64,000 bases of DNA from Flexithrix dorotheae DSM 6795 (GCF_000379765.1 NZ_KB903509.1:173768-237767); one strand, 5' to 3'. Counted from the first letter of the stretch, positions 1 to 9,817 are shown. Notes: generated from the letters alone by a model not told the origin. Numbers and translations: made by a program.

Positions 1-250
1 TCATGCATTTATTTAGTTGAAAGAAATGCTCTGCAATTTTTATGCAATCATTTAAGAATTCTTACATATTAAAATTCACAAATGATAAGACTTATTAATT
101 AATGCAGATTAGTCTTAAGTTCCGAAATTAAGGTATCTGAAATAAACATTACCAGACTTCCTTGTTAATGATAATTAATGTTTGAAAAAATAAATTTTAA
201 TGATATTCAATTTTTCTTACATGACTTTTATTAGATTCCTTACATATAAA
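1..250. other. intergenic, left edge
   Basis: No open reading frame, tRNA or convincing hairpin was found in these AT-rich bases. The stretch lies beyond the terminator of the symporter operon and probably belongs to the intergenic space of the neighbouring gene outside the window. Confidence 0.5.
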
Positions 251-281
251 AAAAGACCAGCTTTCCTCAAGCTGGTCTTTT
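251..281 (-). terminator. intrinsic terminator of the symporter operon
   Basis: Perfect 13-bp stem AAAAGACCAGCTT / AAGCTGGTCTTTT around the loop TCCTC, with A and T runs on the flanks so it can work in both directions. It sits 28 bp beyond the stop codon of the minus-strand symporter gene. Confidence 0.85.
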
Positions 282-308
282 TTTACTTTAAAGTTTACTT
301 TTTTCATG

Positions 309-2009
309 CTAGTGCCCCTCTGCTGCTGCTCCTGCTCCTCTTGGAAATCTGATGTCTTCCACCAGGTTTTGAACTTCCTCTGGTGGTTCCGGATAAAAAC
401 GGGCTACAATTAATGACACCACAAAATTGATTAACATTCCAAAGGTGCCTATTCCTTCCGGAGATATACCAAAAATCCAGTTGGATGGAATATTTTCTGC
501 AGGATCTAAAATAAATTTGAAATATATGATGTAGGACAAAGTAAATACCAGCCCGGTAACCATTCCGGCAATGGCCCCCTCCTTATTCATTTTTTTATTA
601 AAAATCCCCAGAATAATGGCCGGAAAAAATGAGGCTGCAGCAAGTCCAAATGCAAAAGCAACCACCTGAGCTACAAATCCGGGAGGAAATATTCCAAAAA
701 GTCCTGCAATGATAATAGCTACAGCTGCAGCAATTCTGGCCCAGATTAATTCTCCCTTTTCAGTAATGTCTGGTTTGAGCTGCTTTTTAATTAAATCATG
801 GGAAACCGAGGTGGAAATTACCAATAATAACCCTGCCGCTGTAGAAAGCGCTGCCGCCAACCCTCCAGCCGCGACTAAGGCAATTACCCAATTTGGCAAA
901 TCTGCAATTTCAGGATTGGCCAATACCATAATGTCCCTGTCGATGGTTAACTCATTGGTACCCTTATCTGCCACATATTGAATTTTACCATCATTATTTT
1001 TATCCTCGAAGGCTATCAGCCCTGTTTCTTCCCACTTAGTAAACCATTCTGGCATAGCCACATAATCCTGGTTACTTACGGTTGTAATTAAGTTAGTTCT
1101 GGCAAAAGCTGCAATTGCTGGTGCGGTGGTGTACAATATAGCTATAAAAACCAAGGCATATCCCCCTGAAATTCGGGCATCTTTCACTTTAGGAACAGTA
1201 AAGAATCTCACAATAACGTGAGGTAACCCAGCGGTACCTACCATAAGGGCAGCAGTGATAAAAAACACATCCTGCATGCTTTTGGATCCACTGGTATAGG
1301 CCGCAAAGCCAAGTTCCTCATTTAGTCCGTCTAGTTTGTCCAAAAGAAAATTCCCAGACCCATCAATTAATTTGCCTCCAAAACCCATTTGGGGAAGAAT
1401 TTCTCCTGTAAGTTGTATGGAAATAAAAATAGCAGGAACCATAAAGGCAAAAATCAGCACACAATATTGAGCCACCTGAGTATAAGTAATGCCCTTCATT
1501 CCCCCTAAAACAGCATAAAAAAACACAATGCACATACCTATAATTACCCCAAGATTTATGTCTACTTCAAGAAACCTGGAAAACACCACACCAACGCCTC
1601 TCATTTGACCGGCAACATAGGTAAAGGAAACAAACAGGGCACAAACTACTGCTACAGTTCTCGCTACATCAGAATAGTATCTATCACCTATAAAATCAGG
1701 GACGGTAAATTTCCCAAACTTTCGCAAGTAAGGGGCAAGAAGCAGAGCCAGCAACACATAGCCTCCTGTCCAGCCCATCAGGTAGACAGCTCCATCATAT
1801 CCCATGAAGGAGATTAGTCCGGCCATAGAAATAAATGAGGCGGCCGACATCCAGTCTGCAGCAGTGGCCAAGCCATTTGCTATTGGGTGAACTCCCCCTC
1901 CAGCTACATAAAATTCTTTTGTTGATCCGGCTCTGGCCCATAGCGCAATTCCAATATAAAGGCTAAAGGTTAAGCCAACGATAATATAAGTCCAGGTTTG
2001 TACTTCCAT
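309..2009 (-). CDS. sodium:solute symporter large subunit (SSS family, VC_2705-like)
   Basis: A 566-residue polytopic membrane protein with about 13 hydrophobic segments. It has the SSS-family hallmarks: an N-terminal helix, then the ADWMSAASFISMAGL region near residue 50 and a VPDFIGDRYY segment near residue 104. The ActP/acetate-permease branch has similar features, but the adjacent DUF4212 small subunit places this protein in the VC_2705 subfamily, whose members are two-component transporters. The substrate is not known from sequence; acetate or another small carboxylate is an inference. The gene lies 57 bp downstream of the small-subunit gene and shares its terminator. The extra hydrophilic loop around residues 320-355, rich in D/N, is typical of this subfamily. 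Confidence 0.9.
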   Translation of the reverse strand: MEVQTWTYIIVGLTFSLYIGIALWARAGSTKEFYVAGGGVHPIANGLATAADWMSAASFISMAGLISFMGYDGAVYLMGWTGGYVLLALLLAPYLRKFGKFTVPDFIGDRYYSDVARTVAVVCALFVSFTYVAGQMRGVGVVFSRFLEVDINLGVIIGMCIVFFYAVLGGMKGITYTQVAQYCVLIFAFMVPAIFISIQLTGEILPQMGFGGKLIDGSGNFLLDKLDGLNEELGFAAYTSGSKSMQDVFFITAALMVGTAGLPHVIVRFFTVPKVKDARISGGYALVFIAILYTTAPAIAAFARTNLITTVSNQDYVAMPEWFTKWEETGLIAFEDKNNDGKIQYVADKGTNELTIDRDIMVLANPEIADLPNWVIALVAAGGLAAALSTAAGLLLVISTSVSHDLIKKQLKPDITEKGELIWARIAAAVAIIIAGLFGIFPPGFVAQVVAFAFGLAAASFFPAIILGIFNKKMNKEGAIAGMVTGLVFTLSYIIYFKFILDPAENIPSNWIFGISPEGIGTFGMLINFVVSLIVARFYPEPPEEVQNLVEDIRFPRGAGAAAEGH

Positions 2010-2066
2010 TTTTTGGAAAGATTATTTGTCAGTTGAATAGTTTAAAAAAATAAGGCTAATTATGAT

Positions 2067-2324
2067 CTATTTTTCGTCCACATCATAATTTTTATCAAGT
2101 CTGTTCATAAGCCAGACATACACAAAAATTATGATCACAAATACATAAATAGAGCCCTGTTGAGCAAACCAGAACCCTAATTTAAATCCTCCTAGATGGA
2201 AAGTGTCAAGATAAGGCGCCAATAGAATTCCGAATCCATAAGATACGGTGAACCAGACAAGGAGAAGAATTACCAGATAGGTGAGGTTTTTCTTCCAATA
2301 ACTTTGCATTTTATTATTTTTCAT
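2067..2324 (-). CDS. DUF4212 sodium:solute symporter small subunit
   Basis: A protein of 85 residues with two predicted membrane helices (LTYLVILLLVWFTVSYGFGI and a second around YVFVIIIFVYVWLMNRLDK). This is the DUF4212 architecture, which is regularly encoded directly upstream of VC_2705-type symporters. The conserved W-F-A-Q-Q-G stretch between the helices is present. An upstream TTG at 2333 would add three residues, but the ATG at 2324 is chosen because the protein then begins with the usual basic MKNNK. It is co-transcribed with the symporter and presumably forms a heteromer with it in the inner membrane. Confidence 0.88.
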   Translation of the reverse strand: MKNNKMQSYWKKNLTYLVILLLVWFTVSYGFGILLAPYLDTFHLGGFKLGFWFAQQGSIYVFVIIIFVYVWLMNRLDKNYDVDEK

Positions 2325-2553
2325 ATTTACCAAGTAATTGAATAATTAAATCCACAAATATTAAGGACCTTAAAACTATCCATTAAATTGGAATTTTATA
2401 ATTAATTGTAATTAAAAAGACTTAGTAACTATGAATTGCCTTGTTTTGGAAATTTACAGAAGGGTAAGGGGAAGTTTAAATTATAAGAAAAATACAAAAG
2501 GAGGAGGGGAAAAACTACTTGAGCAACATTAATTTACCCGCCCCCTACAATAG

Positions 2554-3855
2554 TTAAATATCTTTCAAATTGGGGATTATAACGGTGAAACAAGAGCCCT
2601 TTTCCAGCTCTGACTCTACTAATACTTCACCTCTAATTTTTTCAATGGTTTCTTTCACAATATACAAGCCAATACCAGTACCTTCAATTCTGTCTGTAGC
2701 TCTGTAGAACATATCAAAAATCTTTGTCAGGTGATGATTATCTATTCCCAACCCATTATCTTCTACTTTAATGATGGCCTGAGATGGATTCACCTTCACA
2801 TTCACCCTGATATATGGACTTTCAATATAAGGGTTGCTATACCTAACTGCATTCGAAATTAAATTATTTAAAACTACTTCCAGCCTTTTTCTATCTGTGA
2901 TGAAAGGATTATTTTGCGAAACTGACTTCATTTTTTCAATTTCAAAAGGCACTTTGTTAAATTGATGTTGACTAAAAATTTCGTGAATCATTTCATTGAA
3001 ATCTACCTCCTCCCTTTGGATTTCCATTCTGGCATTTCGGGAATAATTCAGAATATCTCTAATAAATTCATCAAGCTTCAATAAACTTTTTTCCTGTAAT
3101 AAAAGATATTCTTTAACCTTTTCAATGGAATCTTCACTTTTAGCCAGCTCAATTAAACCCAAAACCGAAGCAATTGGGGCCCTTAAATCATGTGAGGCAC
3201 TATAAACAAACTGGTCAAGTGCTTTATTCACATTTTGTAATTCCTCATTTAAGTGATTGGAATTTCCTAATTCACTTTGAAACTTTTTCGTGGCCAGGTA
3301 AGACTCATTTGTTAAATAAAAAACAAACATAAAAATTAAAGTCAGCCCAATTGGATATACAAAGAGACTTATGGCTTGCTGTACTTCAAGGGGAGGGTTA
3401 AATTCCACAAATGGATTAAACCCTAAAAAAACGTCCAGGATAATGATTGTCCCAATTAGCAGATAAGAAAGTAAAGTATTAATTTTCTCTTTTTTACTAA
3501 AAAGCATGAGCGGGACGCAAATGGCAACAAAGTAGTAAAAATAAATATGAGAGGCCTTGCCTACTAATAAACTACAAATAAAAATTACGGTACAATCCAG
3601 AATAAGGGTGGATAGCCGGGCTAAAATATATTTCCCTTTTGACTGTAAAAATGGAATTGTCCACTGGAATAAAGCAGACCACAAAACAATCCATTTAGGA
3701 ATAGTTAATTCATACCAGGAAAAAAGGAAGAAATGACAGAAAAAAGTAAAGCTTAGAAAAATAGCCATCTGGTTCCCTATTCTTATCGTTTTTCTTTTCC
3801 TGCTGGGAGTGTTTTCGTATACTCCACTATTCACTATTTTCCCTAATAATTTCAT
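2554..3855 (-). CDS. membrane-bound sensor histidine kinase
   Basis: A 433-residue kinase. Residues 30-180 form about six hydrophobic segments without a recognisable extracellular sensor domain, followed by a short coiled coil (about 190-215). The HisKA phospho-acceptor is H222 in SASHDLRAP. The HATPase_c domain shows the N box (NNLISNAVRYS, 330-340), the G1 box DNGLGI (366-371), an F box FDMFYRA (380-386) and the G2 box GTGIGLY (392-398). All catalytic motifs look intact. No response regulator or receiver domain lies next to it, so it is an orphan kinase whose partner is elsewhere. The signal it detects cannot be read from the sequence. Confidence 0.9.
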   Translation of the reverse strand: MKLLGKIVNSGVYENTPSRKRKTIRIGNQMAIFLSFTFFCHFFLFSWYELTIPKWIVLWSALFQWTIPFLQSKGKYILARLSTLILDCTVIFICSLLVGKASHIYFYYFVAICVPLMLFSKKEKINTLLSYLLIGTIIILDVFLGFNPFVEFNPPLEVQQAISLFVYPIGLTLIFMFVFYLTNESYLATKKFQSELGNSNHLNEELQNVNKALDQFVYSASHDLRAPIASVLGLIELAKSEDSIEKVKEYLLLQEKSLLKLDEFIRDILNYSRNARMEIQREEVDFNEMIHEIFSQHQFNKVPFEIEKMKSVSQNNPFITDRKRLEVVLNNLISNAVRYSNPYIESPYIRVNVKVNPSQAIIKVEDNGLGIDNHHLTKIFDMFYRATDRIEGTGIGLYIVKETIEKIRGEVLVESELEKGSCFTVIIPNLKDI

Positions 3856-4113
3856 TAATTATTATTTCCTTCTTTTCCTATTACTTTTTTTGATTTTAGA
3901 AATCACCCTTATCAATAAATTTTTGAGATCGGGCAAAATATTTACTATCTGGATGGTAACACAAATGGTAAATGAAAGTCTAAACTGGAAAAGCTTCCCT
4001 AATCTTCACTTTTTAATATTTCCCTTTAAAAGAAGTAACTGGTATTATATTGTAGGAAATTTCACCATTACATTGGCTGGAAAGTAAGTTTTTAGATTCA
4101 ATAGAACAAAAAA
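3856..4113. other. intergenic between the kinase and dapD
   Basis: AT-rich spacer upstream of the kinase gene, presumably holding its promoter. A plus-strand frame of 92 codons (3809-4087) crosses the kinase start, but its translation is low-complexity and hydrophobic and shows no family resemblance, so it is not called a gene. Confidence 0.5.
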
Positions 4114-4149
4114 GGGAAGGATTATCTTCAAAAAGATTCCCCCTTCCCC
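4114..4149 (-). terminator. probable intrinsic terminator of dapD
   Basis: GGGAAGG pairs with CCTTCCC, with an inner ATCTT/AAGAT stem. Read on the minus strand it is followed by TTTTTTG. It lies about 35 bp past the dapD stop. Confidence 0.65.
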
Positions 4150-4182
4150 ATTACAAAAAATTATAGTTTTTCAATGCGAAAA

Positions 4183-4995
4183 TCAAACTGAAACATCATT
4201 TTCCCTCAAGGCATCATTCAATGAGGTTTTCTTATCAGTACTCTCTTTTCTTTTACCAATAATTAATGCAGCCCCAACCTGGTATTCTCCAGCATTAAAC
4301 TTTTTGGTAATAGAACCTGGAATTACTACTGATCTTTCAGGTACATAACCTTTATAAATAACAGGCTCATCTCCAGTCACATCAATAATTTTTGAACTGG
4401 CAGTTATAGTTACATTTGCACCCAAAACTGCTTCTTTTCCTACTCTTATCCCTTCCACTAAAATACATCTTGAGCCAATAAATGCACCATCTTCAATTAT
4501 TACCGGAGCAGCCTGAACAGGCTCTAGAACACCTCCTATTCCTACTCCTCCACTTAAATGTACATCCTTCCCAATTTGAGCACAACTTCCCACAGTGGCC
4601 CAGGTATCTACCATAGTACCAGAATCTACATAAGCCCCGATATTCACATAAGAAGGCATCATAATTACCCCTTTGTTCACAAAAGAACCATATCTGGCGA
4701 TAGCATGAGGCACTACCCTAACCCCCTTGTCTGCATATCCCTCTTTTAATTTTATCTTATCGTGAAACTCAAAAGGTCCCACCTTAATCACTTCCATTTT
4801 TTGTAAGGGGAAATATAAAATCACCGCTTTTTTCACCCACTCATTTACCTGCCAACCATCGCTTGTCGGTTCTGCAACTCTTAACTTTCCACTATCCAGT
4901 TCAGCTACAGTATGTTCAATGGCTTCTATGGTGGCAGAATCTTTTAAAAGTTCTCTGTTTTCCCATGCATTTTCAATAATCTCCTTGATCTCCAT
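4183..4995 (-). CDS. dapD: 2,3,4,5-tetrahydropyridine-2,6-dicarboxylate N-succinyltransferase
   Basis: A 270-residue cytoplasmic enzyme of the succinylase branch of lysine/diaminopimelate synthesis. It transfers succinyl from succinyl-CoA to tetrahydrodipicolinate. The N-terminal helical domain (1-100) is followed by a left-handed beta-helix of hexapeptide repeats (about 105-235), including GSCAQIGKDVHLSGGVGIGG and GAFIGSRCILVEG. The length matches the family (about 270-275). It forms a single-gene unit with its own terminator; the next gene upstream is divergent. Diaminopimelate is needed for peptidoglycan, so this is expected to be essential. Confidence 0.95.
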   Translation of the reverse strand: MEIKEIIENAWENRELLKDSATIEAIEHTVAELDSGKLRVAEPTSDGWQVNEWVKKAVILYFPLQKMEVIKVGPFEFHDKIKLKEGYADKGVRVVPHAIARYGSFVNKGVIMMPSYVNIGAYVDSGTMVDTWATVGSCAQIGKDVHLSGGVGIGGVLEPVQAAPVIIEDGAFIGSRCILVEGIRVGKEAVLGANVTITASSKIIDVTGDEPVIYKGYVPERSVVIPGSITKKFNAGEYQVGAALIIGKRKESTDKKTSLNDALRENDVSV

Positions 4996-5070
4996 TTGTA
5001 AATTTATGTTTTATAGAATGTCCAATAAATAGAAAGGCTCAAAAAAATAATAAGCAAATCAAGGGATTTT

Positions 5071-6243
5071 TTGGCTAAATTAGAAATTCCCTCCCTCCTA
5101 TTTCTATTTTTGGGAATTGGAACTGTGAACAATAGCCTTTTGGATTTTTTTTTAACTTGTACACTGACAGGCTTTGGTGGCCTTCAATTGTTTTTCATAT
5201 TTTTTGTTTTTTCAAGATTAATATTCTTCAGGGAACAAATAAACCCCAACCATTTTGGAAAAATATCTGTGGTAATAGCTGCAAGGAATGAATATGAAAA
5301 TTTAAAGAAATTGATTCCGGCACTAAAAGCCCAATCTCATCAAAATTTTGAAGTCATCATTGTGGATGACCGATCTGAAGATGGCTCATTAGCCTTACTT
5401 AATAGTTTTAAAAAAAAATTTGATGCACTCAAAATTATCAGAGTAGAAGAATTAAAGGAAAGTTGGAATCCTAAAAAACACGCTTTACACCTTGGTATAA
5501 AAAAGGCAAGTTCTGATATTATTTTACTTACAGATGCAGATTGTCTTCCTGTTTCAAATGACTGGATTTCAATTATTAATGGGAAATATGGCACAGAAAC
5601 TTCTTTGGTTTTAGGTGTGGGGGTTTATCAAAAAAAGCCTGGATTATTAAATTTATTCATCCAATTTGAAACACTTTATACAGCCCTTCAATATTTGGGA
5701 TTTGCTTTGGCCGGCAAACCTTATATGGGAGTTGGAAGAAACCTTTCTTACAGAAAATCCATTATTTTAGATAGTGGTTTGTTTAATGGCATCCAAAATA
5801 TTACTGGCGGAGATGATGACTTGATTGTCAATAAAGTGGGGAATAAGCGAAATGTGAGAATTGTAATTAACAAGGAGAGCCAAACAATTTCAGCACCTCC
5901 AGAAACGTTTTTTGAGTGGTACAATCAGAAAATCAGGCATTTATCCGTGGGGGTGAAATATAATTTAGAAAATAAAGTTTTCCTTGGGACTTTAAATTTC
6001 TCCCATATCGGATTTTATTTTTGCATATTGATATTAAGTTTGCTAAATAATCATTGGCTAATTGTGTCAGTTTTTTATTTATTTAGAATTTTGGCACTAA
6101 CTTTAATCATCTATTTTACCAATAAAAAACTGAAGGCAGGTTTTCCAGTAATGGCAACACCCTTTGTTGATATTTTGTATGTATTTTACTATGTGGTAAT
6201 TGGATTTGCGAGTATTTCAACAAAAAAAATATTATGGAAATAA
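5071..6243 (+). CDS. membrane-anchored family-2 glycosyltransferase
   Basis: A 390-residue GT2 protein with a hydrophobic N-terminus (residues 8-52), a GT-A catalytic domain and about three C-terminal membrane helices. The nucleotide-binding VDDRSEDGS (about 98-106), the metal-binding DAD (155-157) and a later GGDDD with a QxxRH site are visible, which fits a processive-type or membrane-embedded transferase. The substrate is unknown. The start is uncertain: TTG at 5071 has AAGGGA about 8 nt upstream, while no ATG occurs before the catalytic domain; GTG near 5125 is an alternative. The last 10 bases overlap the start of the sigma-factor gene, indicating translational coupling. Confidence 0.85.
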   Translation: MAKLEIPSLLFLFLGIGTVNNSLLDFFLTCTLTGFGGLQLFFIFFVFSRLIFFREQINPNHFGKISVVIAARNEYENLKKLIPALKAQSHQNFEVIIVDDRSEDGSLALLNSFKKKFDALKIIRVEELKESWNPKKHALHLGIKKASSDIILLTDADCLPVSNDWISIINGKYGTETSLVLGVGVYQKKPGLLNLFIQFETLYTALQYLGFALAGKPYMGVGRNLSYRKSIILDSGLFNGIQNITGGDDDLIVNKVGNKRNVRIVINKESQTISAPPETFFEWYNQKIRHLSVGVKYNLENKVFLGTLNFSHIGFYFCILILSLLNNHWLIVSVFYLFRILALTLIIYFTNKKLKAGFPVMATPFVDILYVFYYVVIGFASISTKKILWK

Positions 6244-6839
6244 AGAAAAAGTTTTCGGATAAGGCTATAGAGGATTTCGAACTCATCGACAAGGCGATTG
6301 AGGGGGACGAGAAGTCTTATGCTGATTTGATGGAAAAATACCGTAGACCGGTATATCATACCATGCTGAAAATGGTAAGGAATGTGGATGATGCCGAAGA
6401 CTTAACTATAGAAGCATTTGCCAAAGCTTTTAGAAACTTATCAAAATTCAAAAAAGATTATACCTTTAGTACCTGGCTTTTCAGAGTAGCTACAAATAAT
6501 TGTATCGACTTCATTAGGAAAAAAAGGCTGGAAACCATGAGTATTAATGCCGAAATCACCAAAGATGATGGAGATAGCCTAAGTATTGATATAAAAGATG
6601 GTGCCCTGGACCCGATGGAAGAAGCTATCAAAAGTCAGAAAATTGAAATCATCAGGCAATTTGTAACGCTACTCCCTCTTAAATACCAGAAACTCGTAAA
6701 GCTTAGATATTTTGAGGAATTATCATATGATGAAATTGCTCAGGAATTGGAAGCTCCTCTGGGAACAGTAAAAGCTCAATTGCATAGAGCAAGAGAGTTA
6801 CTTTATGATTTGGTGAAAAATTCCAAAAATGTAATTTAA
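6234..6839 (+). CDS. ECF-type RNA polymerase sigma factor
   Basis: A 201-residue sigma-70-family protein of the extracytoplasmic-function class. Region 2 spans roughly residues 18-95 (YRRPVYHTMLKMV, DAEDLTIEAFAKAF, FSTWLFRVATNNCIDFIRKK). Region 4 spans roughly 140-195, with the helix-turn-helix LSYDEIAQELEAPLGTVKAQ. Its ATG lies within the last codons of the glycosyltransferase gene (ATGGAAATAA), so the two are probably co-transcribed. No anti-sigma factor gene is adjacent, unlike many ECF loci. Sigma factors of this sequence type are widespread single-copy genes in Cytophagales, where some have general rather than stress roles; that role is inference here. Confidence 0.92.
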   Translation: MEIKKKFSDKAIEDFELIDKAIEGDEKSYADLMEKYRRPVYHTMLKMVRNVDDAEDLTIEAFAKAFRNLSKFKKDYTFSTWLFRVATNNCIDFIRKKRLETMSINAEITKDDGDSLSIDIKDGALDPMEEAIKSQKIEIIRQFVTLLPLKYQKLVKLRYFEELSYDEIAQELEAPLGTVKAQLHRARELLYDLVKNSKNVI

Positions 6840-6892
6840 ATTTTTCAAGTCAATTTTTTTCAGCTTTACCTACCAAAATTTCCTTTCAATTT

Positions 6893-7513
6893 ATGGAAGT
6901 CGTTGCCAAGTATTTCCCGGATTTAACCAAAAAACAAAGGCATCAAATCAGTCAGTTACAAGACATTTACTCCGAATGGAATGAAAAGATCAATGTAATT
7001 TCAAGAAAAGACATTGATAATCTTTATATTCATCATGTATTACACTCCCTCAGCATAGCCAAATATGTTGACTTTAAGGATAATACAAAAATACTTGATG
7101 TAGGCACCGGGGGTGGATTTCCGGGTATTCCTCTTGCCATTTTATATCCTAATTGTCAGTTTCATTTGGTGGATTCTATTGCCAAAAAAATTAAGGTAGT
7201 GGAAGAAGTTTCCAAACATCTTGGGCTTCAAAATGTTACCTATGCACATCAAAGAGCAGAAAAAGTAAAAGACGAATTTGATTTTGTGATTACCAGAGCC
7301 GTAGCCAAAATAGATACGATTTATAATTGGGTAAAAGGGAAAGTTAGGAATCAGGGGGGAAATGATATTTGGAATGGAATAATTTGCCTGAAAGGAGGAG
7401 ATTTAAAGGAGGAATTCTCAAAATTTAAACATAACTACAGGTTTATTGAAATATCAGATTACTTTGAAGAAGAGTTTTTTGAAACTAAGAAAATAGTATA
7501 TGTGCCTGCCTGA
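6893..7513 (+). CDS. rsmG: 16S rRNA (guanine527-N7)-methyltransferase
   Basis: A 206-residue cytoplasmic SAM-dependent methyltransferase that modifies G527 of 16S rRNA. The SAM-binding motif ILDVGTGGGFPG is at residues 67-78, followed by the family motif FHLVDSIAKKIKVVEEV. ITRAVAKID (about 141-149) is the conserved catalytic/RNA-binding segment. Length matches GidB/RsmG. It follows the sigma-factor gene by 53 bp on the same strand and may be in the same transcript. Confidence 0.95.
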   Translation: MEVVAKYFPDLTKKQRHQISQLQDIYSEWNEKINVISRKDIDNLYIHHVLHSLSIAKYVDFKDNTKILDVGTGGGFPGIPLAILYPNCQFHLVDSIAKKIKVVEEVSKHLGLQNVTYAHQRAEKVKDEFDFVITRAVAKIDTIYNWVKGKVRNQGGNDIWNGIICLKGGDLKEEFSKFKHNYRFIEISDYFEEEFFETKKIVYVPA

Positions 7514-7708
7514 TTCAATTTACTGTTTATCTTTTTGCTCTCCACAACATCAAAGCTGAAAAACTATCAATTAAATGTTTTAGGTTTGCTCCCTTGCTTA
7601 CTATATCTGTGTTTAAATCGAACTTTAAGTTTCGGATTAAATTAAAATTAATTGATTGTTAATTCGGGCATTAGTTTATTAGAATTTTTGATTGTAATAT
7701 TGCCGAAA

Positions 7709-8689
7709 ATGGGAATGGCATCGAATATCAACGACATAAAAGCACCAATATCTGATGAAATGGTGGAATTTGAAAAAAAATTCCGTCAATTCATGAAGAG
7801 TAAAGTCCCTCTGCTTGATAATATTATGAGCTTTATTATCAAACGGAAAGGGAAACAAATCAGACCAATACTAGTGTTCCTAACCGCTGGAATGTGCGGA
7901 AAAATTACAGAAACAACTTTCCGGGGAGCAGCCTTGATCGAATTGCTTCATACCGCTACACTTGTGCATGACGATGTGGTGGATGATGCACAATACAGAA
8001 GAGGTTTTTTTTCAGTTAATGCTTTGTGGAAAAACAAGGTTGCAGTATTAGTGGGTGACTATTTGCTTTCCAGAGGGTTATTGCTATCAATAGACCATGG
8101 AGATTTTGATATTTTAAAGCTCATCTCCAATGCAGTAAGGGAAATGAGTGAAGGGGAACTCCTCCAAATGGAAAAAGCCCGTAGGCTTGATATTGATGAG
8201 GATATCTATTTCGAAATCATCAGACAAAAAACAGCCACATTACTTTCTGCCTGTTGTGCTGTTGGAGCCAAATCTGTGGAAGCGGATGAGGATTCCATCA
8301 AAAAAATGGCTTGCTTTGGAGAAAAACTGGGTATCGCCTTCCAGATAAAAGATGATCTTTTCGACTATGGAGAAGCGGAAATTGGAAAACCTTTAGGAAT
8401 TGATATAAAGGAGAAAAAAATGACCCTTCCTCTTATTTATGCTTTAAATCAGGCCTCTAAATCGGAAAAAAGGCATATTATTAATATCATCAAAAACAAA
8501 AGCGGTGAACCCAAAAAGGTTAACGAAGTAATTGAATTTGTTAAAGCTTCTGGAGGTTTAAACTACGCTACTGAGAAAATGAATGAATATTTTGAAGAAT
8601 CGGACAAAATTATTGCAGCTTTTCCCGATTCTGAATATAAATTGTCATTGGAAAAACTGATGAGATATGTCATTCAAAGAAAAAAATAA
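7709..8689 (+). CDS. polyprenyl diphosphate synthase (trans-isoprenyl)
   Basis: An enzyme of about 327 residues that extends an allylic diphosphate with isopentenyl diphosphate to make the side chain of the respiratory quinone (octaprenyl/heptaprenyl type, by family). The first aspartate-rich motif HDDVVDD is followed by the RRG loop, and the second is IKDDLFDY. The substrate loop GKQIRP near the N-terminus is also present. The chain length of the product cannot be read directly. The frame stays open back to TTG 7652, but the extra residues are hydrophobic and unlike the family; ATG 7709 (or 7715) gives the usual N-terminus ending in DEMVEFEKKFR. Confidence 0.92.
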   Translation: MGMASNINDIKAPISDEMVEFEKKFRQFMKSKVPLLDNIMSFIIKRKGKQIRPILVFLTAGMCGKITETTFRGAALIELLHTATLVHDDVVDDAQYRRGFFSVNALWKNKVAVLVGDYLLSRGLLLSIDHGDFDILKLISNAVREMSEGELLQMEKARRLDIDEDIYFEIIRQKTATLLSACCAVGAKSVEADEDSIKKMACFGEKLGIAFQIKDDLFDYGEAEIGKPLGIDIKEKKMTLPLIYALNQASKSEKRHIINIIKNKSGEPKKVNEVIEFVKASGGLNYATEKMNEYFEESDKIIAAFPDSEYKLSLEKLMRYVIQRKK

Positions 8690-8759
8690 TTTCCTTTAAA
8701 AACAGCTCTTACTCAAAGCAATCGAACATCAGGCTACCCAATCCAGGATTCTCCTCAGT

Positions 8760-9719
8760 TTATTGATTACAATACCACAAAAAAGCTTTCTGAAGCCCCT
8801 CCTTTATCATTACTTCAGGTTCGTAACCTAATAACCTTTTACCTTTTGAAACATCAGCCAGACTATGTTTCACGTCTCCCTGCCTATTCGGTCCATAAAT
8901 AGGTTTGATGTTTCCTTTGTCCGCAACATCCACAATCATTTGAAATAATTCATTTAATGTTGTTCTTTCCCCACAAGCCACATTATAAACCTGATTGACT
9001 GCTTCGGAGTTATCAGTAAACAAGGCTTTCAAATTTGCCTGAACAGCATTAGCCACAAAAGTAAAGTCCCTGCTTTGCTCACCATCCCCATTAATTTTAG
9101 GTGACTGGTTATCAATTACAGCTTGCATAAATAAGGGAATAACAGCAGCATAAGCACCCTTTGGGTTTTGTTTTGGCCCAAACACATTAAAATATCTTAA
9201 ACCAATAATTTCCATTCCATAGAGTTTTGCAAAAACATCAGCATACAACTCATTTACATATTTGGTGATGGCATAAGGAGAAAGCGGATTCCCTATTTTA
9301 TCCTCTACTTTAGGCAGTGTAGGACTATCTCCATAAGTAGACGAAGATGCCGCATAAACTACTCTTTTTATTCCTAATTCCTTTGCTGCAGTGAAAATAT
9401 TAAGAGTTCCGGAAATGTTTACCGCATTAGTGGTTACGGGGTCATTTATAGATCTTGGAACCGACCCTAAAGCCGCCTGATGGGTGATTACCTGAATTCC
9501 CTGACATGCTTTAATGCAGGTATCATAATCCCTGATATCTCCTTCTAAAAACTCAAATTTAGGATTGCCGTCAAACTCCTGAATGTTTTCCAGTTTACCG
9601 GTTGAGAGGTTATCCAAAACACGCACCTTTTTAATATTTTCAAGGGATAATAATTTTTCAACAAGATTTGATCCTATAAACCCGGCCCCTCCCGTAACTA
9701 ATACATTAAAGTTTGACAT
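8760..9719 (-). CDS. NAD-dependent sugar-nucleotide epimerase (WbpP/TviC-like)
   Basis: A 319-residue extended short-chain dehydrogenase. The Rossmann motif GGAGFIG is at 10-16, the catalytic serine cluster SSS at 125-127, and Y149xxxK153 completes the active site. The sequences LDNLSTGKLEN and LRYFNVFGPKQNPKGAYAAVIP are typical of the UDP-GlcNAc/UDP-GalNAc 4-epimerase (WbpP/TviC) branch rather than GalE. It probably supplies UDP-GalNAc or a related donor for surface polysaccharide, which fits the glycosyltransferase genes nearby. The exact substrate is inference. It ends convergent to the polyprenyl synthase gene with a 70-bp gap. Confidence 0.88.
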   Translation of the reverse strand: MSNFNVLVTGGAGFIGSNLVEKLLSLENIKKVRVLDNLSTGKLENIQEFDGNPKFEFLEGDIRDYDTCIKACQGIQVITHQAALGSVPRSINDPVTTNAVNISGTLNIFTAAKELGIKRVVYAASSSTYGDSPTLPKVEDKIGNPLSPYAITKYVNELYADVFAKLYGMEIIGLRYFNVFGPKQNPKGAYAAVIPLFMQAVIDNQSPKINGDGEQSRDFTFVANAVQANLKALFTDNSEAVNQVYNVACGERTTLNELFQMIVDVADKGNIKPIYGPNRQGDVKHSLADVSKGKRLLGYEPEVMIKEGLQKAFLWYCNQ

Positions 9720-9817
9720 TAAAAAATTAATCTTTTATAAGTAAAAAATGCTATATTCATTCAATGCCTTATTAGGACAATAATTGCGCAGGAAATTGAA
9801 TAAATATCGAATTAAGT

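Noticed and set aside
3809..4087. 92-codon plus-strand frame upstream of the kinase gene
   Set aside because: It overlaps the kinase start, is rich in F, L and I as expected of AT-rich non-coding sequence, and has no family motif.
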